The position numbers and the translations under genes were made by a program. 5,456 nucleotides of DNA from Myxococcales bacterium (lineage in GTDB: Bacteria > Myxococcota > Myxococcia > Myxococcales > Anaeromyxobacteraceae): the NCBI GenBank assembly GCA_021848865.1, contig JAJZTO010000207.1:1-5456 (forward strand), written 5' to 3'. The notes beneath the pieces were generated by a model. That model had not been told where the DNA came from, ran no database searches, and worked only from the letters and a program-made list of their open reading frames with translations. The stretch's first letter is position 1; every line of letters begins with the position of its first letter. Positions 1 through 5,456 of the stretch are shown in pieces.

Positions 1-1
1 G

Positions 2-871
2 GCCCTCGCCCTGCTGTCCCGCTCGCGCCTGATCCCGGCGCTGCGGGCCCTGGCGGCGCGCGCGGTCCCTCCCCGCCGCCCCCCGCCGGCGCGCCCGGAC
101 CGGCCGCGGCGGGGCGCGAGCCGCCGTGCCCTCCTCCCCCGGGCGGCCTTCGCCCTGCTGCTCGGGGCGCTGGCCCTGCTGGGCCTGCGGCTGGTGGTCC
201 TGCTCCGCGCCGTGCCCGCCGCCGGGTGGCGGGACCTCGCCGGCGCCGCCCTGCTCACCCTGGCGCGGGTGCTCGGCGCCACCGCGCTGGGCACGCTCTG
301 GGCGCTGCCGGCCGGGCTGGCCATCGGCCTGTCGCCGCGCCTCTCCCGCCTGCTGCAGCCGGTGGTGCAGGTGGTCGCCTCCTTCCCCGCCCCCATGCTG
401 TTCCCGGCGGTGGTGGCGGCGCTCGCGGCGGCCGGCGTGGGGCTCGGCCCGGGGAGCGTCCTGCTCATGCTCCTCGGCACCCAGTGGTACGTGCTCTTCA
501 ACGTCGTGGCCGGCGCCAGCTCCATCCCCGCCGACCTGCGCGAGGCGGCGCGGCTCTTCCGCTGGGGCCGCTGGCAGCGCTTCCGCGGGCTGTACCTCCC
601 GGCGGTCTTCCCCTTCCTGGTGACCGGCTGGGTGACGGCGGCCGGCGGCGCCTGGAACGCCAGCATCGTCTCGGAGCTCGTGACCTTCCGCGGCCAGGTG
701 CTCTCCACCGAGGGGCTGGGCTCGCGCATCAGCCTGGCCGCCACCCGGGCCGACTACCCGGCGCTGGCGGCGGCGGTGACGCTGATGGCGGCGCTGGTGG
801 TGCTCTTCAACCGGCTGGTGTGGCGGCGCCTGCACCGGCTGGCCGAGACCCGTTTCGCGCTCTCGCGCTAG
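2..871 (+). CDS. ABC transporter permease, NitT/TauT type (3' part; 5' end outside window)
   Basis: This is an inner-membrane subunit of an ABC importer related to nitrate/sulfonate/bicarbonate transporters. The frame is open from base 2 with 289 residues visible and stops at TAG 869-871. The first ATG/GTG/TTG in frame is GTG at 194, which would start inside the first hydrophobic helix, so the true start lies upstream. Hydrophobic segments fall near visible residues 48-68, 83-108, 118-145, 150-170, 198-218 and 254-276. The cytoplasmic loop that contacts the ATPase carries the family EAA motif: EAA at residues 181-183 (bases 542-550), a Gly at the usual spacing, then LPAVFPF. Before the first helix lies a Pro/Arg-rich, probably cytoplasmic stretch (about residues 23-47). 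It is preceded by ALALL, so this may be the second half of a fused two-domain permease whose first half is cut off; that part is inference. The ATPase gene follows nine bases after the stop, so the two are an operon. The substrate cannot be read from sequence. Confidence 0.88.
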   Translation, partial: ALALLSRSRLIPALRALAARAVPPRRPPPARPDRPRRGASRRALLPRAAFALLLGALALLGLRLVVLLRAVPAAGWRDLAGAALLTLARVLGATALGTLWALPAGLAIGLSPRLSRLLQPVVQVVASFPAPMLFPAVVAALAAAGVGLGPGSVLLMLLGTQWYVLFNVVAGASSIPADLREAARLFRWGRWQRFRGLYLPAVFPFLVTGWVTAAGGAWNASIVSELVTFRGQVLSTEGLGSRISLAATRADYPALAAAVTLMAALVVLFNRLVWRRLHRLAETRFALSR

Positions 872-874
872 GAG
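870..874 (+). promoter_or_regulatory. Shine-Dalgarno site of the ATPase gene, overlapping the permease stop
   Basis: AGGAG begins inside the permease TAG stop codon and sits six bases before the ATG at 881. This supports that ATG as the start and points to translational coupling, since ribosomes ending on the permease message sit on this site. Confidence 0.75.
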
Positions 875-880
875 CCCGCC

Positions 881-2191
881 ATGGCCGATCCCGCCCCCCT
901 CTGCGAGCTCCGCCACGTCGTCCAGGAGTTTCCCCAGGCGCACGGCGCGCCGCTCCGCGTGCTCGACGACGTCACCCTGGAGGTCCGGCCGCGCGAGGTG
1001 CTGGCGCTGCTCGGCCCCTCGGGCTGCGGGAAGTCCACCATCCTGCGGATCCTGGCCGGGCTCACGCCGCCGAGCCGCGGCGAGGTGCGGTTCCACGGCG
1101 CGCCGCTGCGCGGGCTCAACCCCGGCGTCGGCTTCGTCTTCCAGAGCTTCGCCCTCTTCCCCTGGATGACGGTGTCCCAGAACGTCGCCGCGGTGCTGGA
1201 GGCGCAGGGGCTCCCGGCGGAGGAGGTGGCCGAGCGGGCGGCGCAGGCGGTGCGGACGGTGGGGCTGGCCGGGTTCGAGGAGGCCTTCCCGCGCCAGATG
1301 TCGGGCGGGATGAAGCAGCGGGTGGGCATGGCGCGGGCGCTGTCGCTCGACCCGGAGATGCTCTTCATGGACGAGCCCTTCAGCCAGGTGGACGCGCTCA
1401 CCGCCGAGAGCCTGCGCGCCGAGGTCGTCGACATCTGGTCGGCCGCGGGGCGGCGGCTCTCCGCGGTGGTGATGGTGAGCCACGACATCAAGGAGGTGGC
1501 CTGGATGGCCGACCGCATCGCCGTGCTCGACGCCCGGCCCGGCCGCGTCCGCACCGTCGTGGAGAACCGGCTGCCGCGCCCGCGCGACTACCGCGATCCG
1601 GAGCTCCAGGCGCTGGTGGACCGGCTCCACGACGTCATCACCGGGGCCCAGCTGCCGGACGTGGCGCCGCCGGCCCCGCCCGTCGAGCCGCTGCCCCAGG
1701 CCCGCCCCGGCGCGATCGTCGGGCTGCTCGAGTACCTGGACGCCCGCGGCGGGCGCGAGGAGCTGTTCCGCATCGCCAGCGACACCGGCCGGGAGTTCGG
1801 GGAGGTCATCGCCGCGGTGCAGGCCGCCGAGCTGCTCTCGTGGGTGGACACGCCCCGCCGGATGGTGGTGCTCACCGCCGCCGGCCTCCGCTTCGTGCGC
1901 GCCGCGCCGGCGGAGCGGAAGGCGCTGTGGCGCGAGCGGCTCCTCGACCTGAAGCTCTTCGCCCTGGTCCGGGAGGCCCTGGAGCGCCAACCCCGCCACC
2001 GGCTCGACCGCGACTTCGTCCTCGAGCTCATCGCCCTCCACCTGCCGAGCGAGAACCACGACGCGGTCTTCGGGACCCTGGTCGCCTGGGCGGCCTGGGG
2101 CGGCCTCTTCGCCTACGACGAGGCGCGCGGCCGCATCGCGGCGCCGCGCAAGCCGCGCCCGGCGCGCGCGCCCGCACGCCGGGGGGCGTGA
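881..2191 (+). CDS. ABC transporter ATP-binding protein with C-terminal AAA-associated domain
   Basis: This 436-residue ATPase drives the importer encoded just upstream. The nucleotide-binding domain (about 5-235) is complete: Walker A GPSGCGKST 45-53, Q-loop Gln88, signature MSGGMKQR 140-147, Walker B LFMDEP 161-166 with catalytic Glu165, D-loop SQVDAL 168-173, and switch His201. The SGGMKQR signature resembles nitrate/bicarbonate ATPases such as NrtC/NrtD and CmpC/CmpD, as I recall those families. A Pro-rich linker (about 262-276) leads to roughly 160 extra residues. They match the architecture of the AAA-associated C-terminal domain (AAA_assoc_C) found on some nitrate/sulfonate-type ATPases. 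By eye this tail reads as two winged-helix-like units, about 277-340 and 359-421. It then ends in a basic Arg/Pro/Ala stretch. The tail is too short to be the binding-protein-like extension of NrtC. The start is fixed by an AGGAG six bases upstream. Its role as a regulatory module is inference. Confidence 0.92.
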   Translation: MADPAPLCELRHVVQEFPQAHGAPLRVLDDVTLEVRPREVLALLGPSGCGKSTILRILAGLTPPSRGEVRFHGAPLRGLNPGVGFVFQSFALFPWMTVSQNVAAVLEAQGLPAEEVAERAAQAVRTVGLAGFEEAFPRQMSGGMKQRVGMARALSLDPEMLFMDEPFSQVDALTAESLRAEVVDIWSAAGRRLSAVVMVSHDIKEVAWMADRIAVLDARPGRVRTVVENRLPRPRDYRDPELQALVDRLHDVITGAQLPDVAPPAPPVEPLPQARPGAIVGLLEYLDARGGREELFRIASDTGREFGEVIAAVQAAELLSWVDTPRRMVVLTAAGLRFVRAAPAERKALWRERLLDLKLFALVREALERQPRHRLDRDFVLELIALHLPSENHDAVFGTLVAWAAWGGLFAYDEARGRIAAPRKPRPARAPARRGA

Positions 2192-2200
2192 CCCGGCGCG

Positions 2201-3259
2201 CTACCGGCCGGCGGCGGGCCGGGCCATGAGCGCCCGGACGTCGCCGGCGAAGGCCCGGACGTCGGCCTCGGTGGTGTCCCAGGCGCACATCAGGCGGCAG
2301 CCGCCCCAGGCGATGAAGTCGTAGAAGCGCCAGCCCTTGTCGTGCAGCGCCTCCACCACCGGCTTGGGCAGCTCGGCGAAGACGCTGTTGGCCTGGCGCG
2401 GCTGCAGGACCTTGACCCCCGGGGTGGCGCGCAGCAGCCCGTCGAGCAGCGCCGCCATGTCGTTGGCGTGGCGGGCGTTCCGGAGCCAGGCGCCGTCCTG
2501 CAGCATCCCCACCCAGGGCGCGGCCAGGAAGCGCATCTTGGAGGCGAGCTGGCCGGCCTGCTTGCACCGGTAGTCGAACTCCTTCGAGAGGGAGCGGTCG
2601 AAGAAGACCACCGCCTCGCCCACCGCCAGGCCGTTCTTGGTGCCGCCGAGGCTGAGCACGTCCACGCCCGCCTGCCAGGTGATCTCCTTGGGCGCCACCC
2701 CCAGCCCGGCCACGGCGTTGGCGAAGCGGGCCCCGTCCATGTGGATCCGCAGCCCGAGCGACCGGGCGGTGGCCCAGATGGCCTTCAGCTCGTCGGGGGC
2801 GTAGACCGTCCCCACCTCGGTGGCCTGGGTCAGGCTCACCGCCCGCGGCTTGGGGTAGTGGATGTCGGTGCGGCGGCGGACGGCGTGCTCGACGGCGGCC
2901 GGCGTCACCTTCCCCTGGGCGCCCGGCACGGTGAGCACCTTCATGCCGTTGGAGAAGAACTCCGGGGCGCCGCACTCGTCCACCTCCACGTGGGCCACCT
3001 CGTGGCAGAGGATGGAGTGGTAGCTCTGGCCCAGCGAGGCGAGCGCCAGGGAGTTGGCGCTGGTGCCGTTGAAGACGAAGTAGACGTCGCAGTCGGTCTC
3101 GAAGACCTGGCGGACGAGGTCGGCGGCGCGCGCCGTCCAGGGGTCGTCGCCGTACCCGGGGGCGTGGTCGGCGTTGGCCTCGGCCAGCGCGGCCCAGGCC
3201 TCGGGGCAGATCCCGGCGTAGTTGTCGCTGGCGAAGTGGCGGCGGGGGGCGTCGGTCAT
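2201..3259 (-). CDS. ltaE: Low-specificity L-threonine aldolase family protein (PLP-dependent)
   Basis: This 352-residue cytoplasmic enzyme of the fold-type I PLP superfamily should cleave L-threonine or L-allo-threonine to glycine and acetaldehyde; related members act on phenylserine and other beta-hydroxy amino acids. An N-terminal FASDNYAG segment (9-16) is followed by a FNGTSANSLAL phosphate-binding stretch (63-73). His90 lies at the position that stacks on the PLP ring in E. coli LtaE (aligned from memory). HMDGAR (173-178) supplies Asp175 for the pyridine nitrogen. SLGGTKNG (203-210) supplies Lys208 for the Schiff base. The GGTKNG form recalls the Pseudomonas-type phenylserine/threonine aldolases rather than E. 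coli LtaE. The length is normal and no key residue is missing. The ATG at 3259 has no clear Shine-Dalgarno. An ATG ten bases upstream (3269) is in another frame. The stop faces the ATPase stop nine bases away. The family is certain; the exact substrate preference is not. Confidence 0.92.
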   Translation of the reverse strand: MTDAPRRHFASDNYAGICPEAWAALAEANADHAPGYGDDPWTARAADLVRQVFETDCDVYFVFNGTSANSLALASLGQSYHSILCHEVAHVEVDECGAPEFFSNGMKVLTVPGAQGKVTPAAVEHAVRRRTDIHYPKPRAVSLTQATEVGTVYAPDELKAIWATARSLGLRIHMDGARFANAVAGLGVAPKEITWQAGVDVLSLGGTKNGLAVGEAVVFFDRSLSKEFDYRCKQAGQLASKMRFLAAPWVGMLQDGAWLRNARHANDMAALLDGLLRATPGVKVLQPRQANSVFAELPKPVVEALHDKGWRFYDFIAWGGCRLMCAWDTTEADVRAFAGDVRALMARPAAGR

Positions 3260-3267
3260 GGCGGCGC

Positions 3268-3273
3268 ATTCTA
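3268..3273 (-). promoter_or_regulatory. Possible -10 element (TAGAAT) for the threonine aldolase gene
   Basis: Read on the minus strand, TAGAAT matches the sigma-70 -10 consensus at five of six positions and stands out in this very GC-rich setting. It ends nine bases before the aldolase ATG, so initiation six to eight bases downstream would give a transcript with almost no leader. That would fit the missing Shine-Dalgarno. No good -35 box is seen at a 17-base spacing (CTGCCG, three of six), so this is a weak call. Confidence 0.25.
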
Positions 3274-3313
3274 GCCGCCCGTCCCCGCCGCGGCAGCCCG
3301 AACCGCACCCCGC

Positions 3314-3338
3314 GGCCGCCGCCCCTCCCGCGGCGGCC
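3314..3338 (-). terminator. Possible hairpin terminator after the secreted-protein gene
   Basis: A perfect nine-base inverted repeat (3314-3322 with 3330-3338) closes a seven-base loop and starts about 12 bases past the stop of the gene at 3351-4661. The stem is all G/C. There is no following run of T on the minus strand, so it is not a classic intrinsic terminator. In sequence this GC-rich such dyads also arise by chance. It could separate this transcript from the threonine aldolase gene downstream. Confidence 0.3.
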
Positions 3339-3350
3339 CCGGGGAGGCCG

Positions 3351-4661
3351 CTAGCGGACGCCGATGGCCTCGCGCCGCGCGCCCTGACCGCGCCAGCGCT
3401 CCACCAGCCCCGGGAAGTCCCACCAGGAGAGCTGGTCGGGCCGGCCGGCGGCGCCCCGCCAGGCGGTGGGGCGCCCGGCGTCTCCCGGGCCCGGGCAGAC
3501 CAGCGAGCCGACCCAGTCCCCCTTCTCGTGGACCTTGCCGACCAGCCGCGCCAGGCCGGCCATCTCCGCCTCGCCGATCCGCGGCCCCGACACCGCCTGG
3601 TAGAACTGCACCGTCACCCGGATCGGGAAGCGCGGGTCGCGCTCCACCCCGAGGCCGGCCAGCTCGGTGAAGGGGCCCTGCAGCGCGCCGTGGCCCAGCA
3701 CCGCCGTCTCCAGGTCGGCGGCGCCGCGGGCGGCCTTCGACTCGGCCATGGCCATGGGCGCCGCGGCCGCGGGCGCTCCCAGGGCCCAGGGCCGCCGCTC
3801 CCGGTGGCGCAGCGGCACCTGGACGAGCAGCAGGAGGTTCGCGTCCTCGCCCACCTCGGCGGCCGCCTCGCCGTTCGAGGTCGCGCCCCGGTCCTCGACG
3901 TCGGAGCGCCGCTCGGCGGTGAGCGGGGCGCGCTCCCCGCCGGCGTTGAAGAAGAGGCGCTGGCCCCGGCTGCGGCCGCCGCCGACGCCGTCGCGGGCGT
4001 TGTCGACCACGGCGAGCGAGGTGCCCTGGCGCGTCACCAGGATGGTGAGCACCGCCGGCGAGCCGGCCGTGGACTGGTAGTTGAAGATCACCGGGTGGAA
4101 GGTGGCCTGGCCGCCCCGGGGCACCGGCAGGAAGGCGGCCTGGGCCGAGACCAGGGCGTGGGTGTCGCGGGGCGCGAGCAGCGACCCGCCGCGGATGGCG
4201 CCGTCGCCGGGCCGGGAGAGCCAGCGGCCGGGGTCGTCGAGGAACTCGCGCAGGGAGAGGACCCGGTCGCGCCCGCCGGCCCGCTCGTTGCCGACCCGGA
4301 GGAAGATCCGGTCGAGCCGGACGTCGGCGGTGCGGTCGGAGAAGTTGGGGAAGCGCAGCACCGGCATCAGCGCCAGCTGGCGGGCGGCCCGGTCCGTCGA
4401 GACCACCTCGATGGTGACGTCGCTGATGTTGGGGCCGACCGCCGAGCCCTGCCAGCGGCCGGTGTCCTCCCAGGTGAGGTCGAGGAGGCGCAGGCCGTGG
4501 CGCGCCGCCAGCGCCCGGGCGCCGGGGTCGCGGACCATCGAGGCGACGCGCGCCACGGCGTCCGGGTAGGACGGGTCGGGGCGGAGGCGCGCGCCGGGCG
4601 GGCCGGCGAGGCCGTCGGGAGCGGCGAGTGCGGCGGCGAGCAGCAGGGGGGCGAGGCGCAT
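3351..4661 (-). CDS. Conserved-looking secreted protein of unknown function
   Basis: I cannot assign a function to this 436-residue protein. It starts with a short signal peptide-like segment (hydrophobic core about 3-14, possible cleavage near LAG at 18-20), and no later membrane helix is seen, so it is probably periplasmic or outside the cell. The mature part looks like two regions. Region one (about 28-255) has VRDPGARALAARHGLRLLDLTWEDTG and VGPNISDVTIEV early on, and VIFNYQSTAGSPAVLTILVT and QRLFFNAGGERAPLT late. Region two (about 275-430) has VQVPL, HGALQGPFTEL, ERDPRFPIRVTVQFYQA and a Trp-rich end. An Ala/Met-rich linker (about 296-313) lies inside the second. Only one Cys (389) is present, so intramolecular disulfides and multi-Cys metal sites are unlikely. 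The pattern resembles hypothetical proteins in other bacteria from memory, without a named domain. The start is supported by AGGAGGAGG six bases upstream. The gene follows cydB by 48 bases on the same strand, so co-transcription is likely. Gene reality is well supported; function is open. Confidence 0.8.
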   Translation of the reverse strand: MRLAPLLLAAALAAPDGLAGPPGARLRPDPSYPDAVARVASMVRDPGARALAARHGLRLLDLTWEDTGRWQGSAVGPNISDVTIEVVSTDRAARQLALMPVLRFPNFSDRTADVRLDRIFLRVGNERAGGRDRVLSLREFLDDPGRWLSRPGDGAIRGGSLLAPRDTHALVSAQAAFLPVPRGGQATFHPVIFNYQSTAGSPAVLTILVTRQGTSLAVVDNARDGVGGGRSRGQRLFFNAGGERAPLTAERRSDVEDRGATSNGEAAAEVGEDANLLLLVQVPLRHRERRPWALGAPAAAAPMAMAESKAARGAADLETAVLGHGALQGPFTELAGLGVERDPRFPIRVTVQFYQAVSGPRIGEAEMAGLARLVGKVHEKGDWVGSLVCPGPGDAGRPTAWRGAAGRPDQLSWWDFPGLVERWRGQGARREAIGVR

Positions 4662-4664
4662 GGG

Positions 4665-4689
4665 GTTCCTCCTCCTGCCGGGGAGGAAC
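4665..4689 (-). promoter_or_regulatory. Inverted repeat covering the ribosome-binding site of the secreted-protein gene
   Basis: On the minus-strand message GUUCCUCC (4689-4682) and GGAGGAAC (4672-4665) are perfect 8-bp complements around a nine-base loop. The 3' arm includes five bases of the Shine-Dalgarno run, and the rest of that run sits in the loop. The hairpin lies between the cydB stop (4710) and the next ATG (4661). A C-run and the start codon follow rather than a U-run, so a terminator is unlikely. A translation-coupling or masking role is inference. Confidence 0.4.
4668..4676 (-). promoter_or_regulatory. Shine-Dalgarno site of the secreted-protein gene
   Basis: AGGAGGAGG on the minus strand lies six bases before the ATG at 4661. 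It is the strongest ribosome-binding site in the window and fixes that start. Confidence 0.85.
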
Positions 4690-4709
4690 GCGCCGGGGCC
4701 GGAAAGGAT

Positions 4710-5456
4710 CTAGAGCCGGGCGCCGGGCCCGGCGCGCCGCCCCTTGAACACCCGGAAGAGCAGCCAGAGGCTGGGGAAGAGGGTCAGGGCCCCGGCGGCC
4801 AGCGCCCAGAGGAGCGGGACCAGCGTGGCCCGCGGGGCGGCGGCCGAGAGCGTGACGTCCGGCACCACCAGGTAGGGGTACTGCGACGCGCCCCAGCCGA
4901 CGACGATGAGCGCCACCTGGGCGGCGGCGGCGAGCCGGGCCAGGCGGAAGCGCCGGCCCCAGAGGGCGCCGAAGGCGGTCAGGGCGGCGGCGGCGGTGGC
5001 GGCGTGGAGCGGGAGGGACCAGGCGCGGCCGGTGAGCCCGTGGAAGACGAGCGGCGCGTCGCGCCAGGAGAGCAGGGCCGCGGCGGCGGCGGCGACGAAG
5101 ACCGCCACCCCGGAGAGCAGGGCCCGCCGCCGGAAGTCCTCCTGCAGCGCGCCGCGCGCCTCCACCGTGAGGTAGACGGCGGCGAGGAAGGCGAAGAGCG
5201 AGAAGGCGAAGAGCCCCACCGCCGCCGGGAAGGCGCCGAGCCAGGCGCCGGGCGGGGAGAGCGGCGTCCCGTCGGGCGCGACCCGCAGGCGGCCCGAGGC
5301 CAGGGCCCCCACCGAGGCGCCGAGGAGCAGCGGCGCGATGACGCTGGAGCCGGAGAAGAGCAGCCCCCAGCGCGCCTGCACCGCGTCGCGGGGCTCGTCG
5401 TAGGTGCGGAAGGTGAAGGCGGCCCCCCGGAGCACGATGCCGAGGAGCAGCGCCGT
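4710..5456 (-). CDS. cydB: Cytochrome bd ubiquinol oxidase subunit II (3' part; 5' end outside window)
   Basis: CydB pairs with CydA in the inner membrane to form the bd-type terminal oxidase, which oxidises quinol and reduces oxygen to water with high oxygen affinity. The 248 visible residues are the C-terminal part; family members are roughly 330-380 residues, so about 100 N-terminal residues lie beyond 5456. The frame runs openly to the window edge, and the GTG at 5435 is internal because the upstream codons read ALLLGI directly into the conserved LRGAAFTFR (visible 9-17). Hydrophobic helices lie near 32-54, 72-97, 110-130, 145-166, 173-190 and 209-235. The family-typical C-terminal stretch GWGASQYPYLVVPDVT (187-202), followed by AAAP and by PSLWLLFRVFK (228-238), is present. 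The subunit itself binds no heme; the hemes sit in CydA, whose gene would be expected just upstream, outside the window. The secreted-protein gene follows 48 bases after the stop. Confidence 0.93.
   Translation of the reverse strand, partial: TALLLGIVLRGAAFTFRTYDEPRDAVQARWGLLFSGSSVIAPLLLGASVGALASGRLRVAPDGTPLSPPGAWLGAFPAAVGLFAFSLFAFLAAVYLTVEARGALQEDFRRRALLSGVAVFVAAAAAALLSWRDAPLVFHGLTGRAWSLPLHAATAAAALTAFGALWGRRFRLARLAAAAQVALIVVGWGASQYPYLVVPDVTLSAAAPRATLVPLLWALAAGALTLFPSLWLLFRVFKGRRAGPGARL

Noticed and set aside
62..115. The dense GCC/CCG-rich block near the left edge as a repeat or regulatory dyad.
   Set aside because: It reads in frame as a Pro/Arg-rich loop of the permease, and I find no clean repeat unit or long inverted repeat in it.
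194..196. GTG as a start codon for the permease.
   Set aside because: The frame is open upstream to base 2 and encodes the rest of a membrane helix. Starting here would cut that helix, and no Shine-Dalgarno precedes it.
868..1554. A 228-codon minus-strand open frame opposite the ATPase gene.
   Set aside because: It is Ser/Arg/Thr-rich antisense shadow and covers the Walker and signature motifs of a clearly real gene.
226..2229. A 667-codon open frame on the plus strand spanning the permease and ATPase genes.
   Set aside because: Its translation is a monotonous Arg/Pro/Gly/Ala string with no motif. It lies out of frame with two recognisable transporter genes, so it is a product of extreme GC content, where stop codons are rare.
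2342..3274. A long plus-strand open frame opposite the threonine aldolase gene.
   Set aside because: It is a mirror of the real gene, rich in Gly, Val and His from reverse-complemented GC-biased codons. It has no Shine-Dalgarno and no recognisable motif.
2028..3308. A 426-codon open frame on the minus strand overlapping the threonine aldolase gene, with an ATG near 3269 in that frame.
   Set aside because: The composition is Arg/Pro/Gly-rich without domains, while the other frame carries a complete threonine aldolase with its catalytic lysine and aspartate.
5433..5435. GTG as a start codon for cydB.
   Set aside because: It would delete about 100 N-terminal residues of the family, and the upstream codons to the window edge continue the CydB sequence.
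1..5456. Signs of a defence system, prophage, toxin-antitoxin pair, integron or recent transfer.
   Set aside because: All five genes have the same very high-GC coding character and housekeeping or transport roles. No direct repeats, integrase, transposase or att-like sites are visible.

Overview
The window is extremely GC-rich (about three quarters G+C by eye, with nearly every third codon position G or C). It carries a respiratory cytochrome bd oxidase gene and a high-GC Gram-negative style of envelope gene. This fits a Myxococcota/deltaproteobacterial genome such as Anaeromyxobacter best, but the assignment is inference from composition and gene content. No mobile element, CRISPR array, rRNA or tRNA is visible. 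Coding density is very high and no gap exceeds about 90 bases.

Layout. The plus strand (1-2191) holds the 3' part of an ABC-transporter permease gene of the NitT/TauT (nitrate/sulfonate/bicarbonate) type. Nine bases after its stop comes the gene for the partner ATPase, which has an extra C-terminal AAA-associated domain. The minus strand (2201-5456) holds, in transcription order, the 3' part of cydB (cytochrome bd oxidase subunit II), a secreted protein of unknown function 48 bases later, and a low-specificity L-threonine aldolase gene. The two groups converge, with only nine bases between the ATPase stop and the aldolase stop.

How the genes work together. The permease and ATPase form one inner-membrane importer of unknown substrate; no substrate-binding protein is in the window. 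CydB is half of the membrane quinol oxidase, and its partner cydA would be expected upstream, beyond position 5456. The secreted protein is probably co-transcribed with cydB, and its ribosome-binding site lies inside a perfect 8-bp inverted repeat that could couple its translation to cydB. The threonine aldolase is an ordinary PLP enzyme of glycine/threonine metabolism with no obvious tie to its neighbours. It may have its own promoter and a nearly leaderless transcript.

I see no convincing new multi-gene system. The points most worth a second look are the tandem winged-helix-like tail of the ATPase, the uncharacterised exported protein behind cydB, and the hairpin over its ribosome-binding site.
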